Source of the DNA: SZUA-38 sp965212525
GTDB lineage: Bacteria > Pseudomonadota > Gammaproteobacteria > Xanthomonadales > SZUA-38
Reading direction: 5' to 3'
Length of the DNA: 64,000 nucleotides
NCBI GenBank assembly: GCA_965212525.1
Contig: CBDBVC010000019.1
Span: forward strand, 1 to 64,000
The translations under genes and the position numbers were made by a program. This document shows positions 8,252 to 17,213 of the stretch, piece after piece. The first letter of the stretch is position 1; the number at the start of each line of letters is the position of its first letter. The notes under the pieces are model-generated. The model saw only the letters and a list, made by a program, of their open reading frames with translations, made no database searches and was not told the DNA's origin.

Positions 8252-10753
8252 ATGAAAGTCATGCCGTATCAGGATCAATTGTCGCAAGCCAGTATCTGGT
8301 CAATCGATTCCATTCGATCCGTGTTTCGTGTCGCCATCATCATATTCATCATCTCTGGCGTCATGCTGCAGAATTCCAGGCAATGTGTACCCGAACTTGA
8401 TGTCCGATTCGTCAATGACGAGGTGGTCACTGAAGCACTGGATGAGTGGCAATCGGCCCTGACTGATGACGCCAGTTGCCAGCCGTCCCTGACCAACTAT
8501 GCCTTGAGCACACTTCTATGGGACACGATGTTCCCGCTGTCGATGGCCATTGTCGCTTTTCTGGTCATCGCCCTGGCCAGCCGTTCGTTAAAGTCCGAGC
8601 AGAAACCCAGCAAACTGCGCAGGGGATTGTTCACCTTGCTGAGTCTGTTGCTGACGGGCGCTGTGCTGTCGGACCTGCTTGAAAACCTCAGCAGCATTGT
8701 CGTGTTTCATCAAGCGGCTGATCCGGGAATCTGGAAATCAGCGTATGTCCTGTTCAACAATGCCAAATGGCTGTTCTGGCTGGTGCCGGGTATTCTGTTC
8801 CTGATCGCAGTCTCACGCCTGCTGCTGTTCATCATCCCTGTTCTGTTTCATATCAGGTTTCCGGTACTGGCGGTATTGCTTGGCGGCATGCTTTCGCTGG
8901 CTGTACCACAGGTGATTGAGCTGTATATTCTGATGGAAGCCCAAGGCGATGCCTGGTGGGGGTTGCTGGTGGGCACAGCATTGGCAACCACCGTATGGTA
9001 TTGCTCACGCATCACCCTTCGTTTCCAGCTGCCGACCTGGTGGTCGCCTGGTTCAGAACTGAGTCAGCCCGTCAAGGATGTCATCAACTATTTCAAGATC
9101 TGGCTGCCGCGAGTGCTGGGCACGCTGGTGCTTGTGATCATGGCCATTGCCTATCCGGGCAATTCGCTGGCTTTCTGGCTCGCAGCACTGATATTTGCCG
9201 TGTTCGTGATCTGGCGCCGACCCGTGTTCGGCAAATTCATTGAAATAAAGCGGTTCGACGAGAAGCTGGGCAATGACTACCTGGAACAGGCGCCATGGGA
9301 TCTCTCGGATATCTCGACTACCGCCAAATGCCTGTTTGTCATCGCCATTGTGCTCAATGCCATCATGATCCTGTGGGCAGCCCACGATCCGTCATTCCTG
9401 AAACCGATCGGATCAGTGGCCATCGTGCTGCTGGCTGGCCTCTTTTTCGTGATCGCTGGCTCGATTGTCTGCCTGATCGGTACCTGGACACGTATTCCAA
9501 TTGTCTCGATCCTGATCATCCTTGCCGTAGTGCTTCAGATACGGGGGCTGAATGATAATCATTATGTTCGTCACTGCCCAGAGTCGACTGCACAAAGCCC
9601 ATCAGCAGCGCTGTGCAAGGAAGACATTCCGGCCAGTCGAACCGGGCTGGCCGCGGTTCAGTCTGAAATCGATGCAATCAAGCAAAGCTCAGGGCCCGTA
9701 TTCCTGATCTCTGCCGAAGGAGGCGGTATTCGTGCTGCTGCCTGGACATCGATTGTGCTGGGTCATCTTGAGGACAGGGCCGACCTGGCTGCTCACACAT
9801 TCGCCGGCAGCGGCGTGTCAGGTGGCAGTCTTGGTCTGGCCACCTATGCAGCCAGCCTGGCCCTGAAAACGGGCAATGGTGTCGACCACTCATTCCAGCA
9901 ACTGGCCACGGAGATGACCCGTGACGACTTTCTGGCACCAACGCTGACCGCGATGTTTTTCAACGACTCGCTGCAACGCATTGTTCCACTGAAACTGCCT
10001 GATCGGGGTATGGCACTGGAGCAGGCCTGGGAAAACAGGTGGCGGGAAGTCTCCGGCGGCAAGAACCATTTCAGAGAACCTCTGACCTGGCTGTACCGTG
10101 AGAATTCCGGCAACATCCCCTATTTGCTCCTCAACACGACAACGGTTCAGGACGGCCAGCGCGTCATCCAGCACCCATGGGACGCCTTGCCGTCTGAGTC
10201 ACATTTCCCGGGCGCCATCGATGGAAATGGCTTCGTGCCTGCAACCATCCCACTGAGTGCTGTCGTTCATAACAGCGCCAGGTTTACCTACATCAGCCCC
10301 GCCGGAACGGTTCTGGACACAGAGAAAAGCCCCACTGCGCAATGGGTTGATGGCGGGTATTTTGAAGCATCGGCGGCTGAAACCATGGTCAATGTGCTTG
10401 AGTGGCTGGTGAGTGTAGGGATTGACCGCAATCAGATCCATGTGATTCATATCAGCAACAGTCTGGAAAAGAATTCTGACTCCGATACGCTGCAACCCGC
10501 TGGTGAAGTATTCGCACCGATTTCATCGATACTCAACAGCCGTGTCGCACGTGGACATGAAGCGTTCAAATCACTGCAGGCCAGTGCTGCAGAAGGTCAG
10601 TTCCATCATTTTCGTATCCATGCCGACGCACACGAGTTACCGCTGGGATGGACACTTTCAGAGCGATCATTCGAGGCGATCAGACGCCAGCTCGATAACA
10701 ACCGTTCAGTGATCACAGGAATTCTTGAGGTTCTTCCAGCACGATCGAACTGA
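8252..10753 (+). CDS. Polytopic membrane protein with C-terminal patatin-like phospholipase domain
   Basis: 833 residues. ATG 8252 has GGGAGGG seven bases upstream. Residues 1-430 hold about ten transmembrane helices. From about residue 480 a patatin-like lipase follows: oxyanion glycines in AEGGGIR (about 487-493), nucleophile elbow GSGVSGGS with Ser near 523, and the dyad Asp in WVDGGYFE near 699. Patatin-like enzymes are usually soluble or carry a beta-barrel; here the lipase is tethered behind a large helical membrane module of unknown fold. It would act on acyl lipids at the inner membrane. No partner gene is adjacent (convergent thioesterase 23 bases downstream). Confidence 0.82.
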   Translation: MKVMPYQDQLSQASIWSIDSIRSVFRVAIIIFIISGVMLQNSRQCVPELDVRFVNDEVVTEALDEWQSALTDDASCQPSLTNYALSTLLWDTMFPLSMAIVAFLVIALASRSLKSEQKPSKLRRGLFTLLSLLLTGAVLSDLLENLSSIVVFHQAADPGIWKSAYVLFNNAKWLFWLVPGILFLIAVSRLLLFIIPVLFHIRFPVLAVLLGGMLSLAVPQVIELYILMEAQGDAWWGLLVGTALATTVWYCSRITLRFQLPTWWSPGSELSQPVKDVINYFKIWLPRVLGTLVLVIMAIAYPGNSLAFWLAALIFAVFVIWRRPVFGKFIEIKRFDEKLGNDYLEQAPWDLSDISTTAKCLFVIAIVLNAIMILWAAHDPSFLKPIGSVAIVLLAGLFFVIAGSIVCLIGTWTRIPIVSILIILAVVLQIRGLNDNHYVRHCPESTAQSPSAALCKEDIPASRTGLAAVQSEIDAIKQSSGPVFLISAEGGGIRAAAWTSIVLGHLEDRADLAAHTFAGSGVSGGSLGLATYAASLALKTGNGVDHSFQQLATEMTRDDFLAPTLTAMFFNDSLQRIVPLKLPDRGMALEQAWENRWREVSGGKNHFREPLTWLYRENSGNIPYLLLNTTTVQDGQRVIQHPWDALPSESHFPGAIDGNGFVPATIPLSAVVHNSARFTYISPAGTVLDTEKSPTAQWVDGGYFEASAAETMVNVLEWLVSVGIDRNQIHVIHISNSLEKNSDSDTLQPAGEVFAPISSILNSRVARGHEAFKSLQASAAEGQFHHFRIHADAHELPLGWTLSERSFEAIRRQLDNNRSVITGILEVLPARSN

Positions 10754-10776
10754 TGCAGGGTTGATATGCGCCGTAT

Positions 10777-11244
10777 TCAACCCATCCATTCAGGCGGCAC
10801 ACGTACGGAAGTCACTGTTGCGGTGCAGCACACCTTGTCGCCTGCAATCAACTCACACTGCATGATGATTCGCCGCTCGTCACATTCAGTTGCCTCTGCA
10901 CGCAGCTTGATGTGCTGATCCACCGGCACCGGCCGCTGATAGCTGACGTCCAGACGACCGGTGGCAAACCAGATTGGTTCGACGGACGAATCACTCATGT
11001 CGAGTCCTGCACGACGATAGGCTTCAGCCGTGGCCGAACAGACACTGTGACAATCGATCACGGTGGCGATAATACCGCCGTTCACGAATTTCGTTGTTGC
11101 TGCGCAATGCCAGGGTTCCGGCTCAAATGTGGCTCGATAGATACCATCATCAGAGGCCTCACTCTTCAGTCTCAGACCATGCTCGTTGTCTGGTCCACAG
11201 CCGTAGCAGGCGTTCTCACGCAGCTGTTCCTGAATTGCGGTCAT
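10777..11244 (-). CDS. PaaI/THEM4-like hotdog thioesterase
   Basis: 155 residues. ATG 11244 is used, since GAGGAG sits five bases before it; the GTG two codons earlier is too close to that site. The N-terminal NACYGCGPDNEHGLRL and the central helix GGIIATVIDCHS are typical of PaaI-type hotdog thioesterases, where the residue at the helix N-end (here Asp) serves the hydrolysis. Likely a cytoplasmic acyl-CoA thioesterase; substrate unknown. It might act on fatty acids released by the neighbouring patatin-like enzyme, but the genes are convergent, so this is a guess. Confidence 0.78.
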   Translation of the reverse strand: MTAIQEQLRENACYGCGPDNEHGLRLKSEASDDGIYRATFEPEPWHCAATTKFVNGGIIATVIDCHSVCSATAEAYRRAGLDMSDSSVEPIWFATGRLDVSYQRPVPVDQHIKLRAEATECDERRIIMQCELIAGDKVCCTATVTSVRVPPEWMG

Positions 11245-11416
11245 TGTCACTCCTCATCTTTTTTTACGGCTGTGCCAGTGTCTGAATCGGATAGATCGAT
11301 CCAGCTCAATCAGTGAGATCAAGTCTGTTCCAGCCACTGGCACATATCCAGCTAACGCAGGCCTGATCAGAAACCGCCAGAATTGCAAAACCCAGTTATC
11401 CTGCTTGTCAGTGGTG

Positions 11417-12612
11417 TCAACGTGTCCTGAGTGCGTCTGCTTTCTCCGGTTGACCTGCCTGTTCATGGAAGCGAATCATGCGGTCTGTGTGCTGACTGAC
11501 GACGTCATTTTGGGCACCCATGTATTCTGTTTTCAGACGCAATGACCGGTTCAGCATGGGGTTCTGCCTGCTCGAATCGACCCTGGTCAATCAGAATTTC
11601 TGCAAGGTTGTCCAGACCGGAATACAGTTCGTCGGGTCTGACTGACTCATTTTTTTCCAGAATCGCCATTGCGTCAGTATAGAGTGATTCGGCCTCATCA
11701 AGCTTACCAGACTTGTGGAGTGAGGCAGCGAGCTGGTTCATCAGATGCACCACTTCAGGGCTTTCTGCTCCGACACGTGAAATGCCTTCATCCAGTAATG
11801 ACCTGTAGATCCGGACACTCTTTCCAAACTCACCCTTCTCTTTGTGAACATAGGCCATATTATGCCGCGAAAATTCATGCAGCTCCTGTTGCTCTGCCGT
11901 CAGCTCGACGCCATCTGTTTCGGCCAGTTCACCGATTCGGCGATACTGTGCCAGCGCATTGTCATACTGCCGCAGAGCACTGTATGTGGTTCCAAGATCA
12001 AACAGGGGCAACATCAAATGTCTGCTGCTCATGCCATGGGCCTTTTCATGCAGTGCCAGATTTCGGTGTCTGAGCGCGAGCAGTTCTTCTGACTGATGCT
12101 CTTCAGACAGGGCCCATGACAGATTCCTGATACTGTCGGCCAGGTCCAGATGATCACCACCCCAGGCCTGTTCACGGATCGCAAGGGCCTTGCGCAAGTA
12201 GAGTTGCGTCAGCATCACATGCCGTTTGTAGCCTGCACATTCGGCAAGCTGGGTGAGGCTCACGGCAAGATCGGGGTGATCCGGCCCACCGGCTTTCTCC
12301 TGGCGCGAGATTGCCACACCGATGATAAATTCAGCCATCCAGTACGCTTCTATTTCCATGGCATAAGCGGCCATCGCATTGAGCCTCTGACCAGCCTCCA
12401 GCGTCCCACGGCATGGTTTCATCGAACAGGAATTCTCGAACCTCGGTCAGCACCTCTCGTGCTGCTTCAAAATCACGTTTCTCAATCAGCTGAGCCATGC
12501 GGTCCAGATATCCATCGAAGCGGTCATTCACCGAATCGGTTGCGGCGTGAACGCATGACAACATGATCGCCAGCATCAGAAATATTCTTCGTCGAGGTAA
12601 TGACTTTCTCAT
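11417..12612 (-). pseudogene. Exported TPR-repeat protein broken by two single-base frameshifts
   Basis: Three minus-strand frames form one gene. The first (12612 to about 12400) starts after GGAG and encodes a signal peptide plus TPR-like helices. The second (about 12400 to 11565) holds five or six tetratricopeptide repeats (PDHPDLAVSLTQLAE, YDNALAQYRRIGELAE). The third runs to the stop at 11417 and supplies a clean ending, LNRSLRLKTEYMGAQND then EQAGQPEKADALRTR. The second join is at a run of four C (11559-11565); dropping one C gives EQAEPMLNRSL. Both joins need one base removed. Either a decaying gene or two insertion errors. Role unknown; such kinesin-light-chain-type TPR proteins bind other proteins. 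Confidence 0.7.
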
Positions 12613-12684
12613 ATCGATCTCCAGAAGAGCGACGGAACGGGTTGCCCATTCCTGATTCCAGTCTAGCAGCAGCTCTGCACGTTG

Positions 12685-12704
12685 ACTGTTCGGTATCGAA
12701 CAGT
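12685..12704. promoter_or_regulatory. Perfect-arm palindrome, candidate enhancer site for the NtrC-type regulator
   Basis: ACTGTTCGGTATCGAACAGT has 8-base arms repeating exactly in inverse around GTAT. It lies about 85-100 bases upstream of the sigma-54 promoter, the usual position for an upstream activating sequence. A half-site TGTTCG recurs near 12719. The regulator at 17214 is the obvious candidate binder; this is inference. Confidence 0.6.
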
Positions 12705-12787
12705 GTGTAGATCATGGTGTTCGGGAATGGTCAGAAAGCAGTGCCAGTTGAATTTATTAAGTTATATATTTCAATGACTTGAAAACT

Positions 12788-12803
12788 TGGCATGGAAATT
12801 GCT
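12788..12803 (+). promoter_or_regulatory. Sigma-54 (-24/-12) promoter of the ABC exporter operon
   Basis: TGGCATGGAAATTGCT matches the sigma-54 consensus TGGCAC-N5-TTGCW with one mismatch. GG and GC are exactly ten bases apart. The predicted transcription start is near 12813-12815, almost on the ATG at 12815, so the first gene would have essentially no leader. The operon encodes a sigma-54-type activator, which supports the call. Confidence 0.7.
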
Positions 12804-12814
12804 GTATGGGAGAC

Positions 12815-14065
12815 ATGGACAAAATCATCGACCCATCCGTCGTCAATCGGCGACGACTTAAAAAACTGCTGATCGCCACGGCTGTGCTGATTGTGCTGCT
12901 GCTGCTGTGGTTTCTGCTGCGCAGCAGCCTGCAACCCACCATCCCGATCTCGCAAATACGTATCGCCAGTGTCGAGCGTGGCAACGTGGACGCCAATATT
13001 GACGCTGTCGGCATTCTCGAACCGGGTATTGAACAGAGCATTACCAGCCCGCTCGAATCCATCGTCACGGCTGTGTATGTGTTCCCGGGTGAAACCGTGA
13101 CCGAGGGACAGCCATTGCTGCAGCTCGAGAACATCGAACAGGCGAGGCTGGTCAGCGAACTGGAAGAAAAGCTGCTGCTGAAGCAGAACGAGCAACAGGT
13201 CAGTCAGCTGGAGCTGCAAGCCGCCACCGATGATCTGAATGCCTCGCTGGAGCTGAAGAAAATCGACCTGGAATACCGCAAGGCCCGACATCGCCGCCTG
13301 TCATCACTGTCAGAAAATGGCGGCGTTTCAAAGGACCAGTTACTCGAAGCCTCGCTGGATGTCACCCGGACTGAAGTCGAGATCGACCAGCTGCACAAGT
13401 CGATCGGTAACCAGACAAAAACCAATGAAGCCACGCTGACTCGCATTCAGCTGGAGACTTCCATTCTAGAGGGTCAGCTGGCACAGGCGCACCGCGTACT
13501 GGAGCAGACAACAGTACGTGCACCCTCGGATGGCTATCTGGCTTTCCTGCTGGAGCAGGTGGGTGAAAGCGTAACACGTGGTACCGAACTGGCTCGCGTA
13601 TCTGATCCCGAATCGTTCCGCGTCAAGGCAAGGCTTTCCGACTTCTACGCCAACCGAATCCGGGCCGGCATGTCCGTCACCATTCGTGACGGCGAACGTC
13701 AGTGGCCTGGCCGACTCAGCCGGATCATACCGGAAGCAGATAACGGCAGCCTGTCACTGATCATCGACTTCGAAGACCGTCAGATCGCCGGCCTGCGCAT
13801 GCAGCAGCGAGTCGACACCGAACTACTGCTGGACGACAACCCCGACATGATGCGCGTGGCTCGCGGCCCGGGCATCGGCCGCACCGGCACCCAGCAGTTG
13901 TTTATCGTCAATGGCGATATGGCTGAACGACGCGATGTCACAGTCGGTGTCAGCAACCGTCAGTTTGTCAGTCTTGAATCCGGCGTGTTGCCGGGTGAGC
14001 AGATCATCACCACAGACATGAGTGACTATCTGCATCTGGAATCCATCAAAATCAATCAGGAGTAA
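12815..14065 (+). CDS. Periplasmic adaptor (HlyD/MacA-type membrane fusion protein) of ABC exporter
   Basis: 416 residues from ATG 12815. An N-terminal anchor helix (about residues 20-40) is followed by a barrel-sandwich half (ITSPLESIVTAVYVFPGETVTEGQPLL), a long alpha-helical hairpin rich in Gln/Glu/Leu (about 110-220), the second half (TVRAPSDGYLAFLLEQVGESV), and the beta-barrel and proximal domains. This is the MacA/HlyD layout that joins an inner-membrane exporter to a TolC channel. An in-frame ATG at 12806 exists, but the sigma-54 promoter would place the transcript start downstream of it, so 12815 is preferred. First gene of a six-gene run. Confidence 0.88.
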   Translation: MDKIIDPSVVNRRRLKKLLIATAVLIVLLLLWFLLRSSLQPTIPISQIRIASVERGNVDANIDAVGILEPGIEQSITSPLESIVTAVYVFPGETVTEGQPLLQLENIEQARLVSELEEKLLLKQNEQQVSQLELQAATDDLNASLELKKIDLEYRKARHRRLSSLSENGGVSKDQLLEASLDVTRTEVEIDQLHKSIGNQTKTNEATLTRIQLETSILEGQLAQAHRVLEQTTVRAPSDGYLAFLLEQVGESVTRGTELARVSDPESFRVKARLSDFYANRIRAGMSVTIRDGERQWPGRLSRIIPEADNGSLSLIIDFEDRQIAGLRMQQRVDTELLLDDNPDMMRVARGPGIGRTGTQQLFIVNGDMAERRDVTVGVSNRQFVSLESGVLPGEQIITTDMSDYLHLESIKINQE

Positions 14066-14067
14066 TC

Positions 14068-14745
14068 ATGAATCAACCCGTTCTGAAGCTGAACCAGGTC
14101 AGCAAGGTCTACCAGACAGATCGTGTCGAAACCACGGCACTGGACCAGATCAACCTTGAAGTGGACGCCGGTGAATTTGTCTCGGTGATGGGGCCATCCG
14201 GTTGTGGCAAGAGCACCCTGCTGAATCTGATGGGCCTGCTCGACAGCCCGACCGGTGGCGAGATAGCCATCCTCGGCAACAAGGTCAGCCATCTGAAGGA
14301 AAAACAACTGGCACAGATCCGAAACCAGGAGATTGGCTTTGTCTTCCAGAGCTTCCATCTGGTGTCCGATCTTTCGGTGATCGACAACGTGGAAATTCCA
14401 CTGCTGTACCGCAAGATGTCGGCAACACAGCGCCGCTCGGCTGCGCGCAAGGCACTCGAACGCGTGGGCCTGAAGGCACGCATGAATCACTTCCCTACCC
14501 AGCTGTCAGGCGGACAGCAGCAGCGTGTAGCCATCGCACGGGCTATCGTCGGCGAACCCTCGATCCTTTTTGCCGATGAGCCTACAGGCAACCTCGACAG
14601 TCACATGGGTGAGGAGATCATGCAGATCCTGACCGATCTGAACCGCAACGCCAACACCACGGTGGTGATGGTGACCCACGATCAGGAACAGGCCAATCAG
14701 ACCCGGCGTATCGTGCGTATCCATGATGGCCAGATGATCAACTGA
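14068..14745 (+). CDS. ABC transporter ATPase, MacB/LolD type
   Basis: 225 residues, two bases after the adaptor gene. Walker A GPSGCGKST (42-50), Q-loop in FVFQSFHL, signature LSGGQQQR, Walker B ILFADEP and switch His in VMVTHD are all present. Length and motifs place it with the LolD/FtsE/MacB group that drives FtsX-fold permeases by mechanotransmission and not by alternating access. It should power the two permeases that follow. Confidence 0.93.
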   Translation: MNQPVLKLNQVSKVYQTDRVETTALDQINLEVDAGEFVSVMGPSGCGKSTLLNLMGLLDSPTGGEIAILGNKVSHLKEKQLAQIRNQEIGFVFQSFHLVSDLSVIDNVEIPLLYRKMSATQRRSAARKALERVGLKARMNHFPTQLSGGQQQRVAIARAIVGEPSILFADEPTGNLDSHMGEEIMQILTDLNRNANTTVVMVTHDQEQANQTRRIVRIHDGQMIN

Positions 14746-14755
14746 GGCGATAACC

Positions 14756-15997
14756 ATGTTGACCCATACCCTGAAAACTTCCATACGAGTGCTGATGCGG
14801 CGCAAGTTCTTCACCGCTGTCAGCCTGTTCTGCATTGCCATTACCCTGATGGTGCTGATTGTGGTCGGCGCACTGGCCGACAACATGATCAACCCGGCAG
14901 GTGCCGAGCAGAATTTCGGCAATGTGCTGACCGTTGACCGGGTCAAGATGACCAACGATGAGCAATCGTCAACCTGGACATCGTCACCCGGGTACAAGTT
15001 CCTGAACGACTATGTACTGCCCTTGCAGACGCCCGACCTGATTGGCTACTTCATGAACTCGAACGGCCAGGCACTGATCGATGATCAGGTGAACCGCTTT
15101 CAGATCAAGTACACCGACGCCAACTACGGCGACATCGTCAGGCTGGATTTCATCGAAGGACAATATTTCGATCACACACAGGTTGACGAGGGTGCTCTGG
15201 TCGCGGTGATCAACGAGCCCACCCGTGAGGCCTATTTCGGTACCGGCACAGCCATTGGCGAGACAGTGTTCTTCTCGGGCCAGCGATATCGTGTTATCGG
15301 CGTCGTCAAACGTGAACCCGAACTCAGTAATGCCGCCTTTGCCGACATCTGGGTTCCGGTCACCACACAGCCGTCAACCAATTATCAGGATGACCTGATG
15401 GGCGGTTTCAATGCACTGATTCAGGCCGACCCATCACGGTTTGATGCGATCAAGGCCGAATACCGGCAACTGGTCGATGCCTTCGTCAATGAAGAGCAGC
15501 CAGATCGCTATACCATCGCTGTCAGCAGCGCCAATACCCGACTCGAGAGGCTGGCACGCGAGATGACCGGCAATCAGGACAACCACGAGAGTGGCATGAC
15601 CCAGTTCCTGCTGTTTTCCGTGCTCGGCATGCTGTTGTTCATGTCACTGCCTGCTGTCAATCTGTTCAACCTGAATATCAGTCGCATCATGGAGCGGGCC
15701 TCCGAAATTGGCGTGCGCAAGGCCTTTGGCGCGCCCAGACAGAAACTGATGTCCCAGTTCATCGTCGAGAACACCCTGCTGACATTCATCGGCGGCGCCA
15801 TCGGTCTGCTGCTGAGTCTGCTGGCACTCAACCTGATCGAAATCTCGGGCATGATTGCCTATGCCGAGTTCAATATCAGCTGGCGACTGCTCACATTCAC
15901 CATCATCATCACGCTTGTATTTGCCCTGTTCAGCGGGTCCTACCCCGCCTGGCGCATGGCCCGGCTCGACCCGGTACAGGCTCTGAAAGGCTATTGA
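14756..15997 (+). CDS. ABC transporter permease, FtsX/MacB fold (first of two)
   Basis: 413 residues. One transmembrane helix near the N-terminus (about 20-42), a large MacB-like periplasmic domain (about 45-275), then three helices at the C-terminus. The conserved FtsX motif RASEIGVRKAFGAPRQKLMSQF and the ending PAWRMARLDPVQALKGY are present. It forms a heterodimer, most likely with the next gene, which has the same architecture. Ten bases separate each neighbour, fitting one transcript. Confidence 0.88.
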   Translation: MLTHTLKTSIRVLMRRKFFTAVSLFCIAITLMVLIVVGALADNMINPAGAEQNFGNVLTVDRVKMTNDEQSSTWTSSPGYKFLNDYVLPLQTPDLIGYFMNSNGQALIDDQVNRFQIKYTDANYGDIVRLDFIEGQYFDHTQVDEGALVAVINEPTREAYFGTGTAIGETVFFSGQRYRVIGVVKREPELSNAAFADIWVPVTTQPSTNYQDDLMGGFNALIQADPSRFDAIKAEYRQLVDAFVNEEQPDRYTIAVSSANTRLERLAREMTGNQDNHESGMTQFLLFSVLGMLLFMSLPAVNLFNLNISRIMERASEIGVRKAFGAPRQKLMSQFIVENTLLTFIGGAIGLLLSLLALNLIEISGMIAYAEFNISWRLLTFTIIITLVFALFSGSYPAWRMARLDPVQALKGY

Positions 15998-16007
15998 GGA
16001 CGACACC

Positions 16008-17210
16008 ATGTTCATGCATCTGTTTCGATTGATCTGGAACCGCAAGCTCAGCAATCTGCTGATCATTGCCGAACTGACACTGGCCTTCCTGGTGCTGTTC
16101 TTCATCACCGCAAGCGCCGCGCATCTGTGGAAACTGTACAACCGTCCACTGGGCTTCGAATGGCAGGATCGCTATTCCATCATGGTCAACCCCGGCAGCT
16201 CGGAGGCCGCCAACGACATGACGCTGGTTGACAGCGTGATTGACGCCATCAACCAGCGACAGGATGTGGAGTGGATGCATATTGTCAGCATGCCGCCCTT
16301 TCGTAGCTGGCACTGGCGCTCGAATGTGGGCTACGAGGGCAAGGAGGTGAGCAGCATGTTCAACCGAATGTCAGACGGTGCTCCTGATGTGCTGGGTATC
16401 GAACTCAAAACCGGCCGCTGGTTCAACGAAGGCGATGCCGCCCAGATCTATCAGCCGGTGTTGCTGAATCAGAAGCTGGTGGACGATCTGTTTCCCGAGG
16501 GCGTTGATCCGATAGGCATTGACATCAATCCGCCGCCGGATGAAGACCGGCCAGAAGAAGATCGGCCCGAATATCGGGTGATCGGCACCTTCGAAGACTT
16601 TCGACAGACTGGCGAGTTTTCTGAAAACATCTATTACACCATTGGACGATTCAACCACGACAAGGAAAGCGAATTTCCCAATTCATTTGTTCTCAAGCCG
16701 GTCGATGGCATTTCGGCAGAACTGGAAGAATCACTGCTGCAGGACATCAAGGCCATGGCGCGTGACTGGGACGTGGAGATCACGCCACTGACAACACTGC
16801 GTGACCGTCAGATGCGACGATTTCTGACGCCGCTGATCGTTGGCGGCATCATTGCCGGCTTTCTGCTGCTGATGGTGGCCTTCGGCCTTTTCGGCGTGCT
16901 GTGGCAGAACGTCACCCGGCGAACGCACGAACTCGGCTTGCGACGTGCCCTGGGTGCCTCGGCAGGCAGCATCTTCAGCCAGATCACCATCGAGATGATG
17001 CTGATCGCCGCACTGTCGATTTCAGTTGGCATACTGATTGCCGTGCAGTTTCCCTTGCTGGGCACCTTTTCCTCACTCAACTGGCCGGCAACAATCAGCG
17101 GCATTATCGCATCGAGTCTGCTGTTGCTCATTCTGGTAACGGTTTGTACCCTGTACCCTGGATGGATGGCCAGCAGCAAACTGCCTGCCGAGGCCCTGCG
17201 ATATGAGTAA
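16008..17210 (+). CDS. ABC transporter permease, FtsX/MacB fold (second of two)
   Basis: 400 residues with the same plan as the preceding permease: one N-terminal helix, a periplasmic MacB-like domain (with an acidic Pro/Glu-rich stretch near 180) and three C-terminal helices. The FtsX motif THELGLRRALGASAGSIFSQ and terminal PGWMASSKLPAEALRYE are clear. Substrate unknown; paired FtsX-type exporters with a dedicated two-component system often handle antimicrobial peptides or envelope-stress molecules, which is only an inference here. Confidence 0.88.
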   Translation: MFMHLFRLIWNRKLSNLLIIAELTLAFLVLFFITASAAHLWKLYNRPLGFEWQDRYSIMVNPGSSEAANDMTLVDSVIDAINQRQDVEWMHIVSMPPFRSWHWRSNVGYEGKEVSSMFNRMSDGAPDVLGIELKTGRWFNEGDAAQIYQPVLLNQKLVDDLFPEGVDPIGIDINPPPDEDRPEEDRPEYRVIGTFEDFRQTGEFSENIYYTIGRFNHDKESEFPNSFVLKPVDGISAELEESLLQDIKAMARDWDVEITPLTTLRDRQMRRFLTPLIVGGIIAGFLLLMVAFGLFGVLWQNVTRRTHELGLRRALGASAGSIFSQITIEMMLIAALSISVGILIAVQFPLLGTFSSLNWPATISGIIASSLLLLILVTVCTLYPGWMASSKLPAEALRYE

Positions 17211-17213
17211 TCA

